From DAOUJW01 sp034422115 (lineage in GTDB: Bacteria > Chloroflexota > Dehalococcoidia > Lucifugimonadales > UBA2985): 62,251 nt of DNA. This document shows, piece by piece, positions 25,515 through 33,849 of the stretch. The notes beneath the pieces are model-generated. The model made no database searches. It was not told the DNA's origin and was given only the letters and a program-made list of their open reading frames with translations. Location of the stretch: contig DAOUJW010000003.1 of assembly GCA_034422115.1 (NCBI GenBank), forward strand, positions 1 to 62,251, read 5' to 3'. The position numbers were made by a program, and so were the translations under genes. Position 1 is the first letter of the stretch. The number at the start of each line of letters is the position of its first letter.

Positions 25515-26291
25515 ATGCAGAGTAGCGCCCACGAGGCCGGCCATCCCACTCCGGCCACCTACGCGAAGATAGCTTCGATACTGGCCATCATTACGGCCAT
25601 CGAGTTCGGCATATTCTACGTCCCAGACTACGCTCCGGGCTTGAAATCCACCATTATACCCGCTTTCGTTCTGCTCTCCGCCGTCAAGTTCGCGCTGGTG
25701 GGAATGTTCTACATGCACCTGAAATTCGACCACCGGCTCTTCTCCGGGTTCTTCGTGGGCGGGCTGTTGCTGGCGACGACCGTCATCCTCGCGCTCATGG
25801 CCCTGTTCGCCATCGTCTCCGGCGAAAGGATAGTGGTCGCGGTGCCGGAAGAGACCACTACGGTCGGCCACGACGCTGACACAACCACCGATACGACAAC
25901 CGGCACCACTACTGACGCCGCTATGGCCGCGCCGACCCATGAGATCGGCTCCGCCAGCAGCGACGAGTTTGTGTTCACAACTGACTCCATGACGGCGGCG
26001 GCGGGAGCAGAGGTTACCGTGAGGTTCACTAATAACGCCGTCACCCAGCAGCACAACTGGGTGCTGGTGCAGGACGGCACCAAGGACGACGTTGCCACCG
26101 CCGGGCTGGTGGATCCGGTCAACTGGATCGGCCCGGACGACCCCAACGTGATAGCCAGCGTGAACCTGATCAGCCCCGGGGAGTCCGCCCAGGTCACCTT
26201 CACGGCGCCGGAGGCGGGAACCTACCAGTTCGTGTGCACCTTCCCGGGCCACAACGCCACCATGTTTGGGACCTTTGAGGTTACCCCCTAG
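25515..26291 (+). CDS. ctaF: Cytochrome oxidase subunit IV fused to azurin/auracyanin-like cupredoxin
   Basis: A 258-residue fusion. Residues ~15-105 hold three membrane helices with the small subunit IV pattern (LSAVKFALVGMFYMHLKFDH). A Thr-rich linker (~110-140: TTTDTTTGTTTDAAM) leads to a periplasmic type 1 copper domain (~148-258). Its copper ligands are visible: H180 in TQQHNWVLVQDG and C241, H246, M250 in CTFPGHNATMFG, the spacing of azurin. The 46-base gap to ctaE on the same strand and the GAGGAG ribosome site make it part of the operon. The domain likely delivers electrons to the CuA or cytochrome c domain of CtaC; this is inference. Confidence 0.9.
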   Translation: MQSSAHEAGHPTPATYAKIASILAIITAIEFGIFYVPDYAPGLKSTIIPAFVLLSAVKFALVGMFYMHLKFDHRLFSGFFVGGLLLATTVILALMALFAIVSGERIVVAVPEETTTVGHDADTTTDTTTGTTTDAAMAAPTHEIGSASSDEFVFTTDSMTAAAGAEVTVRFTNNAVTQQHNWVLVQDGTKDDVATAGLVDPVNWIGPDDPNVIASVNLISPGESAQVTFTAPEAGTYQFVCTFPGHNATMFGTFEVTP

Positions 26292-26345
26292 CGGGCGCTA
26301 GGCTACATGTCTCCCTCCCTGGCCCCCTCGACGGGTCGGCTGTTG

Positions 26346-26351
26346 TATAAT
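26346..26351 (+). promoter_or_regulatory. Possible internal promoter before ctaG
   Basis: A perfect TATAAT at 26346-26351 lies 24 bases before the ctaG ATG in an 83-base gap, without a clear -35. It could allow separate expression of the assembly genes. Confidence 0.3.
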
Positions 26352-26374
26352 GGTGAGGCCCCGGAGTCGATGAC

Positions 26375-27250
26375 ATGTGGCACGTAGCTTCTGACACAAT
26401 GGCGTCCATCTTCGGCCAGACTTATGGTTATCGGGAGAGCTTTTCCTGGTGGGAGTGGCACTGGCACACAGACCTCTACTCCGGCTTGCTGCTGTTCGCC
26501 GGGCTGTACCTCCTGTACGTGGGGCCTCTCCGGGGACGCCTGGTGTGGGCCGACGTGGTCAAGCCGACTCGATGGCAGGTGATCTCCTTCCTGACGGCCG
26601 TGGGCGTCATGCTCTTCTCGCTGGCCGGCCCCATCCACGAGCTGAGCGACAACTACCTGTTCAGCGCCCACATGGTGCAGCACTCGCTGATTACGTTGGT
26701 TGTGCCGCCTCTGCTGCTGGTCGGGACGCCGGGCTGGCTGCTGCGTCCCCTGGTGAGCAACGGCTTTGTGCTGAAGGTCGGGCGCTTCCTGACCAAGCCC
26801 CTCGTCGCCTTTCTCACCTTCAACATCATCCTGAACTTGTGGCACTTCCCCATCTTCTACGAGGGCGCGCTGCGACAGCATCCAGTGCACATCCTGGAGC
26901 ACCTTCTGTTCATGTCGGCTGCCGTGATAGCGTGGTGGCCCGTGTTGAGCCCGTTGCCGGAGCTGCCCCGCATATCCTATCCGGCCCAGATACTCTACCT
27001 GGTGGCCCTGTCCATCTCCCAGACGCCGCTGTTCGCCGCCCTAACCTTCTCCAACGACGTGATGTACTCCTTCTACGAGACCACGCCCAGGATTTGGGGC
27101 ATATCCCCGTTGGCAGACCAGCAGATGGGCGGGATAATAATGAAGGTCTCCTGGCTCTCCGTCTTCCTGCCCGCCATCTGCATCCTGTTCCTCAAGTGGT
27201 TCTACAGGCAGGAGCGGGAGGAGATCCAGGAGTTCCAGCCAACGCTGTGA
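26375..27250 (+). CDS. ctaG: Cytochrome oxidase assembly protein, Caa3-type CtaG
   Basis: A 291-residue membrane protein of the caa3_CtaG family (not the Cox11 type), needed to build caa3 oxidase, probably through copper delivery. About seven helices are visible. Conserved His/Trp segments include WWEWHWHTDLYSGLLLFAGL, LFSLAGPIHELSDNYLFSAH (followed by MVQHSLITLVVPPLLLVG) and LNLWHFPIFYEGAL. The His-rich loops are plausible copper sites. GGAG stands ten bases before the ATG; an in-frame ATG at 26399 is an alternative start. It links the structural genes to the heme A genes. Confidence 0.9.
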   Translation: MWHVASDTMASIFGQTYGYRESFSWWEWHWHTDLYSGLLLFAGLYLLYVGPLRGRLVWADVVKPTRWQVISFLTAVGVMLFSLAGPIHELSDNYLFSAHMVQHSLITLVVPPLLLVGTPGWLLRPLVSNGFVLKVGRFLTKPLVAFLTFNIILNLWHFPIFYEGALRQHPVHILEHLLFMSAAVIAWWPVLSPLPELPRISYPAQILYLVALSISQTPLFAALTFSNDVMYSFYETTPRIWGISPLADQQMGGIIMKVSWLSVFLPAICILFLKWFYRQEREEIQEFQPTL

Positions 27251-27291
27251 AGATGACCAGTACCGTAGTGGAGAGAAGTCAGAGCTAAACG

Positions 27292-28248
27292 ATGGGCGCA
27301 AGTCTCAGGCGAATGTTTCCGGCGATGGCCGTGGCCTCCCTTGTCACAGCGCTTATGGCGGTGACGATGGGGGGAGTCGTGCGCGTCACCGGCTCCGGCC
27401 TTGGCTGCCCCGACTGGCCCCTGTGCTACGGGCAGGTGATACCTCCCTGGGAGCTGACCTCCTGGCTGGAGTACCTCCACCGGCTCTCGGCGGCCGTGGC
27501 CGGGGTGTTCACCTTCCTCATGGTCGTCTCCGGCTTCGCGCGCTACGGGTCGCGGGGCACTACAATGCACCTGGTGTTGGTGTCCGGTGTGCTCATTGTG
27601 ATACAGGCCGGGTTCGGGGCGTACACCGTCCTGTCGGAGCTGAGTCCGGGCGTGGCCCTGATACACACCGCCATCGCCACAAGCCTTGTGGGTGTGCAGG
27701 CGGTCATAGTCGCAAGGACAGTCGAGCCGTTCAGGCCGCAGTCGGTAGACGTGGTCTGGGACAACAGATGGGACAGGTTCCGGCGACTGATAGTGGCGCT
27801 GGCAGCCGTCACACTTCTTGTTATACTGACGGGGGCATACGTGACCCGCACGGAGGGGGCTTCACTGGCGTGCACCTCCATACCATTGTGCGGAATATCG
27901 GTAGGGGACATGGCAACAGTACACTGGATTCACATGATACACAGGGTTGCCGCCTTCCTGGCGGTAGTCTTCATGGTCGTGGCCGTGATAAGGGCTATTG
28001 GCGTCGGTCAGGCGGGCATCGTCCAGTTTACGTGGCTGATGAGCGCGGTGTTGGGGTCGCAGGTGGCCCTTGGCCTCGGCAACGTGCTGCTGCGCCTGCC
28101 AACGGAGATTCGCGCCATGCACCTAGTTGCCGCCGTCCTCTTCTTCGCCGTTGCCATGCTGCTGGTCGGACGCTTGTGGAACGGCGCGTCGGACGCCGAG
28201 GAGTCACTCATGACGCCCGGCAGGGCCAACTATGGAGTAGCCCGGTGA
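27292..28248 (+). CDS. ctaA: Heme A synthase
   Basis: CtaA/COX15 oxidises the C8 methyl of heme O to make heme A. The 318-residue protein has eight helices in two four-helix halves. Heme-ligand histidines are visible in EYLHRLSAAVAG, LIHTAIATSL, WIHMIHRVAAF and AMHLVAAVLFF. GGVVRVTGSGLGCPDWPLCYG is the family signature, with the cysteine pair in the first extracellular loop, and a second Cys pair occurs in LACTSIPLCG. Its stop overlaps the GTG start of ctaB (GTGA at 28245-28248), so the two heme A steps are translationally coupled. Confidence 0.96.
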   Translation: MGASLRRMFPAMAVASLVTALMAVTMGGVVRVTGSGLGCPDWPLCYGQVIPPWELTSWLEYLHRLSAAVAGVFTFLMVVSGFARYGSRGTTMHLVLVSGVLIVIQAGFGAYTVLSELSPGVALIHTAIATSLVGVQAVIVARTVEPFRPQSVDVVWDNRWDRFRRLIVALAAVTLLVILTGAYVTRTEGASLACTSIPLCGISVGDMATVHWIHMIHRVAAFLAVVFMVVAVIRAIGVGQAGIVQFTWLMSAVLGSQVALGLGNVLLRLPTEIRAMHLVAAVLFFAVAMLLVGRLWNGASDAEESLMTPGRANYGVAR

Positions 28249-29159
28249 AGACCGGCTTCACGTCCAGCGAACCGGCGACGGCTCTGTACCCGCGGCTGCT
28301 GTCCACTGCCAGGGTGTACTTCCGGCTCACCAAGCCCAGGATAGCCCTGCTGCTCCTCATAAGCACAGCCGCCGGAATGCTTGCGGCCGGGGGCGGCACG
28401 GTGGCCTGGAGCACGGCGGCCATCATCCTGCTTGGCGGCTACCTTTGCTCCGGTGGCGCGGGCGCTCTCAACTGCTACCTTGACCGGGAGCTGGACGTGG
28501 AGATGGAGCGCACCCGCCGACGGCCTCTGCCCCTGGGACAGATAGCCCCCAGGCACGTGTTGATATTCAGCATAGCCATCAGCCTGCTCTCCATACCTCT
28601 GTTTCTCCTGATAAGCCCCCTTGTAGCCGTGCTGGGGGCCGTCGCGTGGCTGTACTACGTGCTGATCTACAGCGTCTACCTCAAGCGGCGGACTCACCAG
28701 AACGTCGTCGTGGGAGGGGCGGCCGGCGCGTTCCCGCCCCTGATTGGCTGGGTCGCCGTATCCGGCAGCATAGACATGTCCTCCATCTTCCTGTTCCTCA
28801 TAGTCTTCTTCTGGACGCCGCCCCACGCCTACGCCCTGATAATGGTGTTCAAGGAGGACTACAGAAAGGTCAGCGTTCCCATGCTCCCGGTGGTGCTGGG
28901 CGACAGGGAGACGGCTCGACACATCCTTCTCTACTCCGTCCTGCTTGTTCTCGTGACGGCTCTGCCCGCCGTGCTGGGCCTGTTCGGTGCTCTGTACCTC
29001 GCAACGTCCGTCCTTCTGGGCGTCCCCCTTGTAGCCCTCTCCGTAAAGGTGTACCGCTCACTGGAGCGGGTGTGGGCCATGCGGCTGTTCAAATACTCCA
29101 CCGTGTACCTGGCGGCCCTGTTCCTGGGCCTGGTCCTGGATCGCGCCTTTGTGGCCTGA
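28245..29159 (+). CDS. ctaB: Protoheme IX farnesyltransferase
   Basis: CtaB/COX10 (304 residues) adds the farnesyl group to heme B to give heme O, the substrate of CtaA. It is a UbiA-type prenyltransferase with about nine helices. The first Asp-rich motif is NCYLDRELDVEMERTRRRPL and the second lies around YSVYLKRRTHQNVVVGG. FFWTPPHAYALIMVFKEDY is another conserved block. The GTG at 28245 overlaps the ctaA stop and follows a GGAG. The farnesyl diphosphate could come from the prenyl synthase at 56501. Confidence 0.96.
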   Translation: MKTGFTSSEPATALYPRLLSTARVYFRLTKPRIALLLLISTAAGMLAAGGGTVAWSTAAIILLGGYLCSGGAGALNCYLDRELDVEMERTRRRPLPLGQIAPRHVLIFSIAISLLSIPLFLLISPLVAVLGAVAWLYYVLIYSVYLKRRTHQNVVVGGAAGAFPPLIGWVAVSGSIDMSSIFLFLIVFFWTPPHAYALIMVFKEDYRKVSVPMLPVVLGDRETARHILLYSVLLVLVTALPAVLGLFGALYLATSVLLGVPLVALSVKVYRSLERVWAMRLFKYSTVYLAALFLGLVLDRAFVA

Positions 29160-29799
29160 TTCAGTTGTTCCGAAATCGAAGCGATGGCTGCTTGGTGCGA
29201 TATGCGCCATCCTTGTTACTGCCCTCGCCTGCGGCTCCGAAGCCGACGACCTGCCCGTATACTACGAGTCTCCCTCCTTCTCCCTGACCGACCAGCTGGG
29301 GCGCACGGTCACCGATGGCGACCTCCGGGGCAGGGTTGTCCTGGCAAACTTCGTCTTCACCAACTGCGTCGAGTTCTGCCCCACGCTGACTCCGCGCATG
29401 GCGCAGGTGCAGGAAAGGCTGGAGGAGGACGGCCTTCTGGGTAGCGAGGTGGCGCTGCTCTCCTTCACCGTAGACCCGGAGTACGACACCCCGGACGTGC
29501 TTCGGGCTTACGCCAACACCCACGGCGCAGACCACGACGCGTGGCGCTTTCTGACCGGGTCGCCGGAGGAGATGCGGCGCATCGTGACCGACGGCTTCAA
29601 GCTGACCTTCACGGAGGTCCCCAAGACGTTTGAGCACCTGCATACGGACGGCTCGGTGCACGTTCACGAGTACGACGTAGCCCACACAAACAGGCTGGCC
29701 CTTCTGGACGGCGAAGGGCAGATCAGGGCCTACTACGACGGCGCGGTCGAGTGGGACATGGACCTTGTCCTGGGAGACATACGCAGTCTGGCAGGGTAG
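29149..29799 (+). CDS. Sco1/SenC copper chaperone
   Basis: A 216-residue Sco-family thioredoxin-fold protein that loads copper into the CuA site of subunit II. The copper motif C73-VEF-C77 is in FVFTNCVEFCPTLTPRM, and the later HTDGSVHVHEYDVAHTNRLA holds the expected third ligand His. The N-terminus looks like a lipoprotein signal (AILVTALACGS). The only start upstream of that signal is a TTG at 29149, overlapping ctaB by 11 bases; it is the least certain part of the call. Last gene of the oxidase operon. Confidence 0.9.
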   Translation: MWPDSVVPKSKRWLLGAICAILVTALACGSEADDLPVYYESPSFSLTDQLGRTVTDGDLRGRVVLANFVFTNCVEFCPTLTPRMAQVQERLEEDGLLGSEVALLSFTVDPEYDTPDVLRAYANTHGADHDAWRFLTGSPEEMRRIVTDGFKLTFTEVPKTFEHLHTDGSVHVHEYDVAHTNRLALLDGEGQIRAYYDGAVEWDMDLVLGDIRSLAG

Positions 29800-29833
29800 G
29801 GCTGCGTTCGCCAATAGCCGGGGCGAAACCAGA

Positions 29834-29862
29834 GGCGGGCAGCCTTCCGGAGACCGCCCGCC
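29834..29862 (+). terminator. GC-rich hairpin after the oxidase operon
   Basis: GGCGGGC (29834-29840) pairs with GCCCGCC (29856-29862) between converging genes; only a short T pair follows, so it is a plausible but weak terminator. Confidence 0.4.
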
Positions 29863-29893
29863 CTTCGATCAGTATTCGAGCTAAGGCGCGGCC

Positions 29894-30649
29894 TTACCAG
29901 GCGTACCTGTCCTCTCCGGTGAGCTCATAGCGGTTCTGGGCCATACCCACGCCTACTATCATCAGACATACGGAGCTGAACAGCAGTAGTATGGCGGATG
30001 TCCACGCAAACTGGGTGAGATCGACGTTCTGGAGCTGTTGGGCGCCGGTGAAGTGGACAATGCCCACAAGGCCGGACAGGATCAGGCCGTAGGGGGCCAG
30101 CTTGTAGATGCTCATCTCCTCAAACCGGGGAGCGAGGCCAATCCCGGTGAACATGGTAGCGATAGGAGAGACGGCAAGGAACGCAAAGTGGACTCCCGCC
30201 ATGGCCGTATAGACCGTCAGGGCAAGGACTTCAAGGTCCGCCTGCGCATCCGGGCCCGCGCCCAGATCGTGCCGCATGATGTGGACAACAATGTGCCTCA
30301 TGCCCATTCCAACTATGAATACCCCCCAGGTGAAGAGGCTGGTTACCAGCCCGAAAAGCAATGCTGAATTGGCGAATCCGCTCTGCTGACCCAGCAGTCG
30401 GAACAACCCCAGGAATCCATACGCCTCAAGCAGCATGGCGACTATGAATGTCAAGGTCAGTATGTGGGTGAGGCTTGCGTTGTCAGTCCAGACGTCGATG
30501 ACGGCGAGGAAGTCGGACTGCTCCACGGGGTCTATTATTGCTCCCCCGGGGTAGAAGGCGGATGACAGGAAGGCCAGGAGGATTCCCGCGGTCAGGGCTA
30601 TCCCCGCGGACTTTGTTGATGGAAGCAAGTTCGAGTCTGACGAAATCAT
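29894..30649 (-). CDS. Unknown multi-pass membrane protein
   Basis: A 251-residue integral membrane protein with about seven helices (for example AGIALTAGILLAFLSSAFYP, LTHILTLTFIVAMLLEAYGF, SALLFGLVTSLFTWGVFIVG, LAPYGLILSGLVGIVHFTGA). The ATG at 30649 is preferred over one further upstream because AGGAGGG stands just before it. The His in GMGMRHIVVHIMRHD and in MAGVHFAFLAV are the only polar residues of note in helices. No family is recognised with confidence. It converges on the oxidase operon but need not belong to it. Confidence 0.75.
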   Translation of the reverse strand: MISSDSNLLPSTKSAGIALTAGILLAFLSSAFYPGGAIIDPVEQSDFLAVIDVWTDNASLTHILTLTFIVAMLLEAYGFLGLFRLLGQQSGFANSALLFGLVTSLFTWGVFIVGMGMRHIVVHIMRHDLGAGPDAQADLEVLALTVYTAMAGVHFAFLAVSPIATMFTGIGLAPRFEEMSIYKLAPYGLILSGLVGIVHFTGAQQLQNVDLTQFAWTSAILLLFSSVCLMIVGVGMAQNRYELTGEDRYAW

Positions 30650-30746
30650 ATCTACCCTCCTGATGGATGTTTCGCGGCTCCCATTGGCAACCAGGCGAGG
30701 CTCTTGATGGAAGTCTAGCATTGGCGTCAAGCGGGCTTCAACTTCA

Positions 30747-30775
30747 TTGACGATACAACGGGTCGGACTTATACT
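30747..30775 (+). promoter_or_regulatory. dnaN promoter
   Basis: TTGACG (30747-30752), exactly 17 bases, TATACT (30770-30775); the predicted start leaves a 30-base leader carrying AAAGGTGGG before the ATG. Confidence 0.7.
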
Positions 30776-30811
30776 ACTGGCAGTCTATTAAATCTGTTCT
30801 AAAGGTGGGCC

Positions 30812-31945
30812 ATGAGGGTATCGTGTTTGCAGGAAAACCTTAACCGGGGGCTGAATCTGATTAGTCGTGCGGTGGCTACCCGCACCACTCTGCCAATAAC
30901 CCAGAACGTCCTCATGGAGACGGACCAGTCCAGGCTCAAGCTGTCGGCCACCAACCTGGAGCTGGCCATCACAACCTGGGTGGGAGCCATGGTGGAGATG
31001 GAGGGAGCCATCACCGTCCCGGCAAGGCTTCTCTCGGACTTCGTTGGTTCCCTTCCCAACGAGAAGATAGACATGGAGTTGACCCCGCGGCCCAAGGGGG
31101 TGCACTTCAAGTGCGCCCGGTTTGAGGCCCACATAAACGGCGCGGACGCCGAGGAGTTCCCGCCCATACCCACGGTTGAGGATGGCATGACCGCCCGCAT
31201 AGACCCCCAGGTGCTGCGGACGGCCATCAGCCGGGTGGTCTTTGCAGCCGCCACGGAGGACACTAGGCCCGTGCTCACCGGCGTCAAGCTGGAGGCGTCT
31301 GAGCAGACCCTAACCCTGGCTGGCGCGGACGGCTTCCGGCTGGCGGTGTACAGGGCCCCGCTCCTGGAGCCTGTGCCGGAGGAGACCCACGCCATAGTCC
31401 CCGCCAGGACCCTCGGCGAGCTGCAGCGCCTGCTTGCCGACCAGGACGAGCCCGTAGACCTGGTGGTCACCCCCTCCAAGAGCCAGCTGCTGGTGCACTT
31501 GAAGAACGTGGAGATAGTTTCGCAGCTCATCCAGGGCACCTTCCCCAACTACAGCCAGCTAGTGCCCCAGGGCTTTGGCACCAGGGCGGTGGTTGACCTT
31601 CAGGACTTCAACCGGGCGGCCCGGGCCGCATCCATATTCGCACGGGACGGCGGCGGCATTATCCGGCTCCAGATGACTCCCGGCTCCAACGACTCAGTGG
31701 GGAAGATGGTAATCGCCTCCAGGGCAGAGGAGACGGGCGACAACCAGGGCGAGATAGACGCCAAGGTAGAGGGCGACGAGGCCAAGATCGCCTTCAGCAG
31801 CCGTTACCTGACGGAGGTGCTCGGCGCAATGGAGCGCGGCGAGGTAGCCCTGGAGACCACAACGCCCTCCAGCCCGGGCGTGGTGAAGCCCGTGGGCAAC
31901 GAGGACTACGTCCACGTTGTAATGCCCATGTTCGTGCAGTGGTAG
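30812..31945 (+). CDS. dnaN: DNA polymerase III beta subunit (sliding clamp)
   Basis: A 377-residue ring-forming clamp that tethers the replicative polymerase. Three similar domains can be traced: MRVSCLQENLNRGLNLISRA, LKLSATNLELAI; VLRTAISRVVFAAATEDTRP, VLTGVKLEA, LTLAGADGFRLAVY; and the last domain ending YVHVVMPMFVQW, which matches the usual clamp terminus with its hydrophobic binding cleft. It has its own promoter. No dnaA or recF neighbours are present, so this is not an obvious origin region. Confidence 0.97.
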   Translation: MRVSCLQENLNRGLNLISRAVATRTTLPITQNVLMETDQSRLKLSATNLELAITTWVGAMVEMEGAITVPARLLSDFVGSLPNEKIDMELTPRPKGVHFKCARFEAHINGADAEEFPPIPTVEDGMTARIDPQVLRTAISRVVFAAATEDTRPVLTGVKLEASEQTLTLAGADGFRLAVYRAPLLEPVPEETHAIVPARTLGELQRLLADQDEPVDLVVTPSKSQLLVHLKNVEIVSQLIQGTFPNYSQLVPQGFGTRAVVDLQDFNRAARAASIFARDGGGIIRLQMTPGSNDSVGKMVIASRAEETGDNQGEIDAKVEGDEAKIAFSSRYLTEVLGAMERGEVALETTTPSSPGVVKPVGNEDYVHVVMPMFVQW

Positions 31946-32048
31946 CCGTCGTCGCTCCGCTACACTGGAGCAAATATGCGAGTCATAGTATCATAGTACT
32001 AGTGAATAGGATTTAAGATAATGATCTGTCTAGCGCAAGGAGGGCACA

Positions 32049-32252
32049 GTGACAACCTCTGAGGAAAGAGACAGGACGACGAGGCTAGAAGTGGCTTACG
32101 AGTTTGTCAAGGAGAATATGGCAACCCAGGCTGATATTGCGCGGCTGGAGGGGAAAATTGAAGCCTTTGAGAGCCGCTTGCTTCTACGGTTTGTTGCCGT
32201 TGCCCTACTTATGTCCAGCGTGATCGTAGGTGTCCTGAAACTCTGGCCCTAG
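32049..32252 (+). CDS. Small coiled-coil protein with C-terminal membrane anchor
   Basis: A 67-residue protein: a charged N-terminal helix (TRLEVAYEFVKENMATQAD, then LEGKIEAFESRLLLR) followed by one membrane helix (FVAVALLMSSVIVGVLKLWP). It starts at GTG after an excellent AAGGAGGG. The layout (coiled coil, then one tail helix) matches small phage-holin-accessory-like and DUF1640-like proteins and the gene at 44021-44236. No function can be assigned. Confidence 0.7.
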   Translation: MTTSEERDRTTRLEVAYEFVKENMATQADIARLEGKIEAFESRLLLRFVAVALLMSSVIVGVLKLWP

Positions 32253-32367
32253 CGTTTGTCTAACTCCTTGGGCAGACTTGATTATTAGCTCTGTCGACTC
32301 TGACGTGAGCATTCCTGTGCCTACGGACTTACCCCTGTAACCTGCCTGTTACCATAACGTAACGTGG

Positions 32368-32395
32368 TTGCAATACCTGGAAGGTATGTTAGAGT
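32368..32395 (+). promoter_or_regulatory. Promoter of the ATP-grasp operon
   Basis: TTGCAA (32368-32373), 16 bases, then TATGT-TAGAGT (hexamer 32390-32395). The -10 is nearly identical to that of the oxidase operon at 21662. Confidence 0.55.
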
Positions 32396-32469
32396 CCCAA
32401 CTCTGTCGAAACGGACGCGAGGCGGGCAGGGAAGGGCACAGGAACGCCCGGAGGGAGAGCTAACGCGCT

Positions 32470-33849
32470 ATGTTAATGGACTCATTCCCCGCAGGCCAGT
32501 CTCTGAACGAGTTCCTGGACTCCAGCGGAGATGTACGCCCCGTCTACGAGGGACTAAGGAACAACCTGGACAGGCTGGGCGTGGACGAGATGCAGCGTCG
32601 CTGGCAGCAGGCCAGAGACCGGTCCATGATGGACGCCTTCACCTTCCGGCTGGACCCCCGGGAGTTCCGCACCGTGCCGATAGACTGGATTCCCCGGATC
32701 ATTCCCAGGGAGCACTGGGACAGGATTGCCGAGGGCGTCGGCCAGCGCCTGAAGGCTATCAATCGCTTCATGCTGGACCTTTACTGCGGCGAGCAAGGCA
32801 TCGTCCCCGGAGACGTTCTCTTCTCCTGCCACTACTATAACCCGGAGCTGCAGGACTTCCGGCCTCCCAAGGACGTTTTTGTCCACATCTACGGCGTAGA
32901 CCTTGTCCACATGGGGGAGGGGAACTACGTGATTCTGGAGGACAACCTGCGCATTCCGTCCGGCATCAGCTACCAGATGAAGTCCACGGAGATTGGCCTG
33001 CAGGTCATGCCGGAGCTGTCAGAGGGCTACAACATCGTTCCCTACGACATAAAGGCGGCCTACCAGGAGATGTTCCTCTCCCTGTGTGACACTGACTCCC
33101 CCTCCTGCGTGCTGCTGACGGACAGCAAGTACGGCGCCGCCTTCTTTGAGCACCGCTACCTGTCCGAGCTTCTGGGGATTACCCTTGTGGAGGGGTCAGA
33201 CCTGTACATAGGGGGCAACGGACGGGTGTGGTGCAGGTCAATGGACGGCGACTTTGAGGTTGACCTGATATACCGGCGCGTGGAAGACCTGGACATGTTC
33301 GTGCCGGGGCTGATGGAGGCTTACCTGAACAGGAAGGTCGTCTTGGTGAACGCGATGGGCACCGGGGCCGTCGACGACAAGCTGGTATTCCTGTGGGTGC
33401 CGGATATGATAAAGAGCTACCTGGGGGAAGACCCCATCCTGGAGCAGGCGGTCTCCTACGACCTGCGGTCGCCGACCGAGCGTCAGTACGTCCTGCAGAA
33501 CCTGGACAACCTTGTGCTGAAGATTCGCCAGGGGTACGGCGGCCTGGGCGTCTACATCATGCCGGATCTGGGAGGAATGTACAGGAATCGTCTGGCGCGC
33601 CAGGTGATCGAGCAGCCACAGACCTTCATCGCCCAGGAGACTCTTGACTTTTCAAAGCACGTGGTGTTCGATGAAGAGAGCGGCAGGCTGCAGGAGCGGT
33701 ACGTCGACCTGAGGGTTTTCGCCACCCAAAACGGCAACGGTGAAGTCAGCGTGTTTCCGGGAGGTCTCACACGTGTATCCCAGGCTTCCAGTCGGGTCAC
33801 CAACAACTCTTCAGGTGGGTCATGCAAGCCGAGCTGGGTAGTCATGTAG
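32470..33849 (+). CDS. Circularly permuted ATP-grasp protein (DUF404/DUF407 type)
   Basis: A 459-residue member of the circularly permuted ATP-grasp type 2 family, predicted to form amide or peptide bonds with ATP. Visible family marks are VYGVDLVHMGEGNYVILEDN (~145-163), RIPSGISYQM, VLLTDSKYGAAFFEHRYLSE, ILEQAVSYDLRSPTERQYVL, VLKIRQGYGGLGVYIMP and the C-terminal FPGGLTRVSQ...NNSSGGSCKPSWVV. It is the first gene of a three-gene operon with a transglutaminase and an alpha-E protein, a combination known in many bacteria and predicted to make or cleave a peptide tag; its biology is unproven. Confidence 0.92.
   Translation: MLMDSFPAGQSLNEFLDSSGDVRPVYEGLRNNLDRLGVDEMQRRWQQARDRSMMDAFTFRLDPREFRTVPIDWIPRIIPREHWDRIAEGVGQRLKAINRFMLDLYCGEQGIVPGDVLFSCHYYNPELQDFRPPKDVFVHIYGVDLVHMGEGNYVILEDNLRIPSGISYQMKSTEIGLQVMPELSEGYNIVPYDIKAAYQEMFLSLCDTDSPSCVLLTDSKYGAAFFEHRYLSELLGITLVEGSDLYIGGNGRVWCRSMDGDFEVDLIYRRVEDLDMFVPGLMEAYLNRKVVLVNAMGTGAVDDKLVFLWVPDMIKSYLGEDPILEQAVSYDLRSPTERQYVLQNLDNLVLKIRQGYGGLGVYIMPDLGGMYRNRLARQVIEQPQTFIAQETLDFSKHVVFDEESGRLQERYVDLRVFATQNGNGEVSVFPGGLTRVSQASSRVTNNSSGGSCKPSWVVM

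Noticed and set aside
30650..30811. Replication origin next to dnaN
   Set aside because: No dnaA or recF, no visible cluster of DnaA boxes; only a dnaN promoter is seen.
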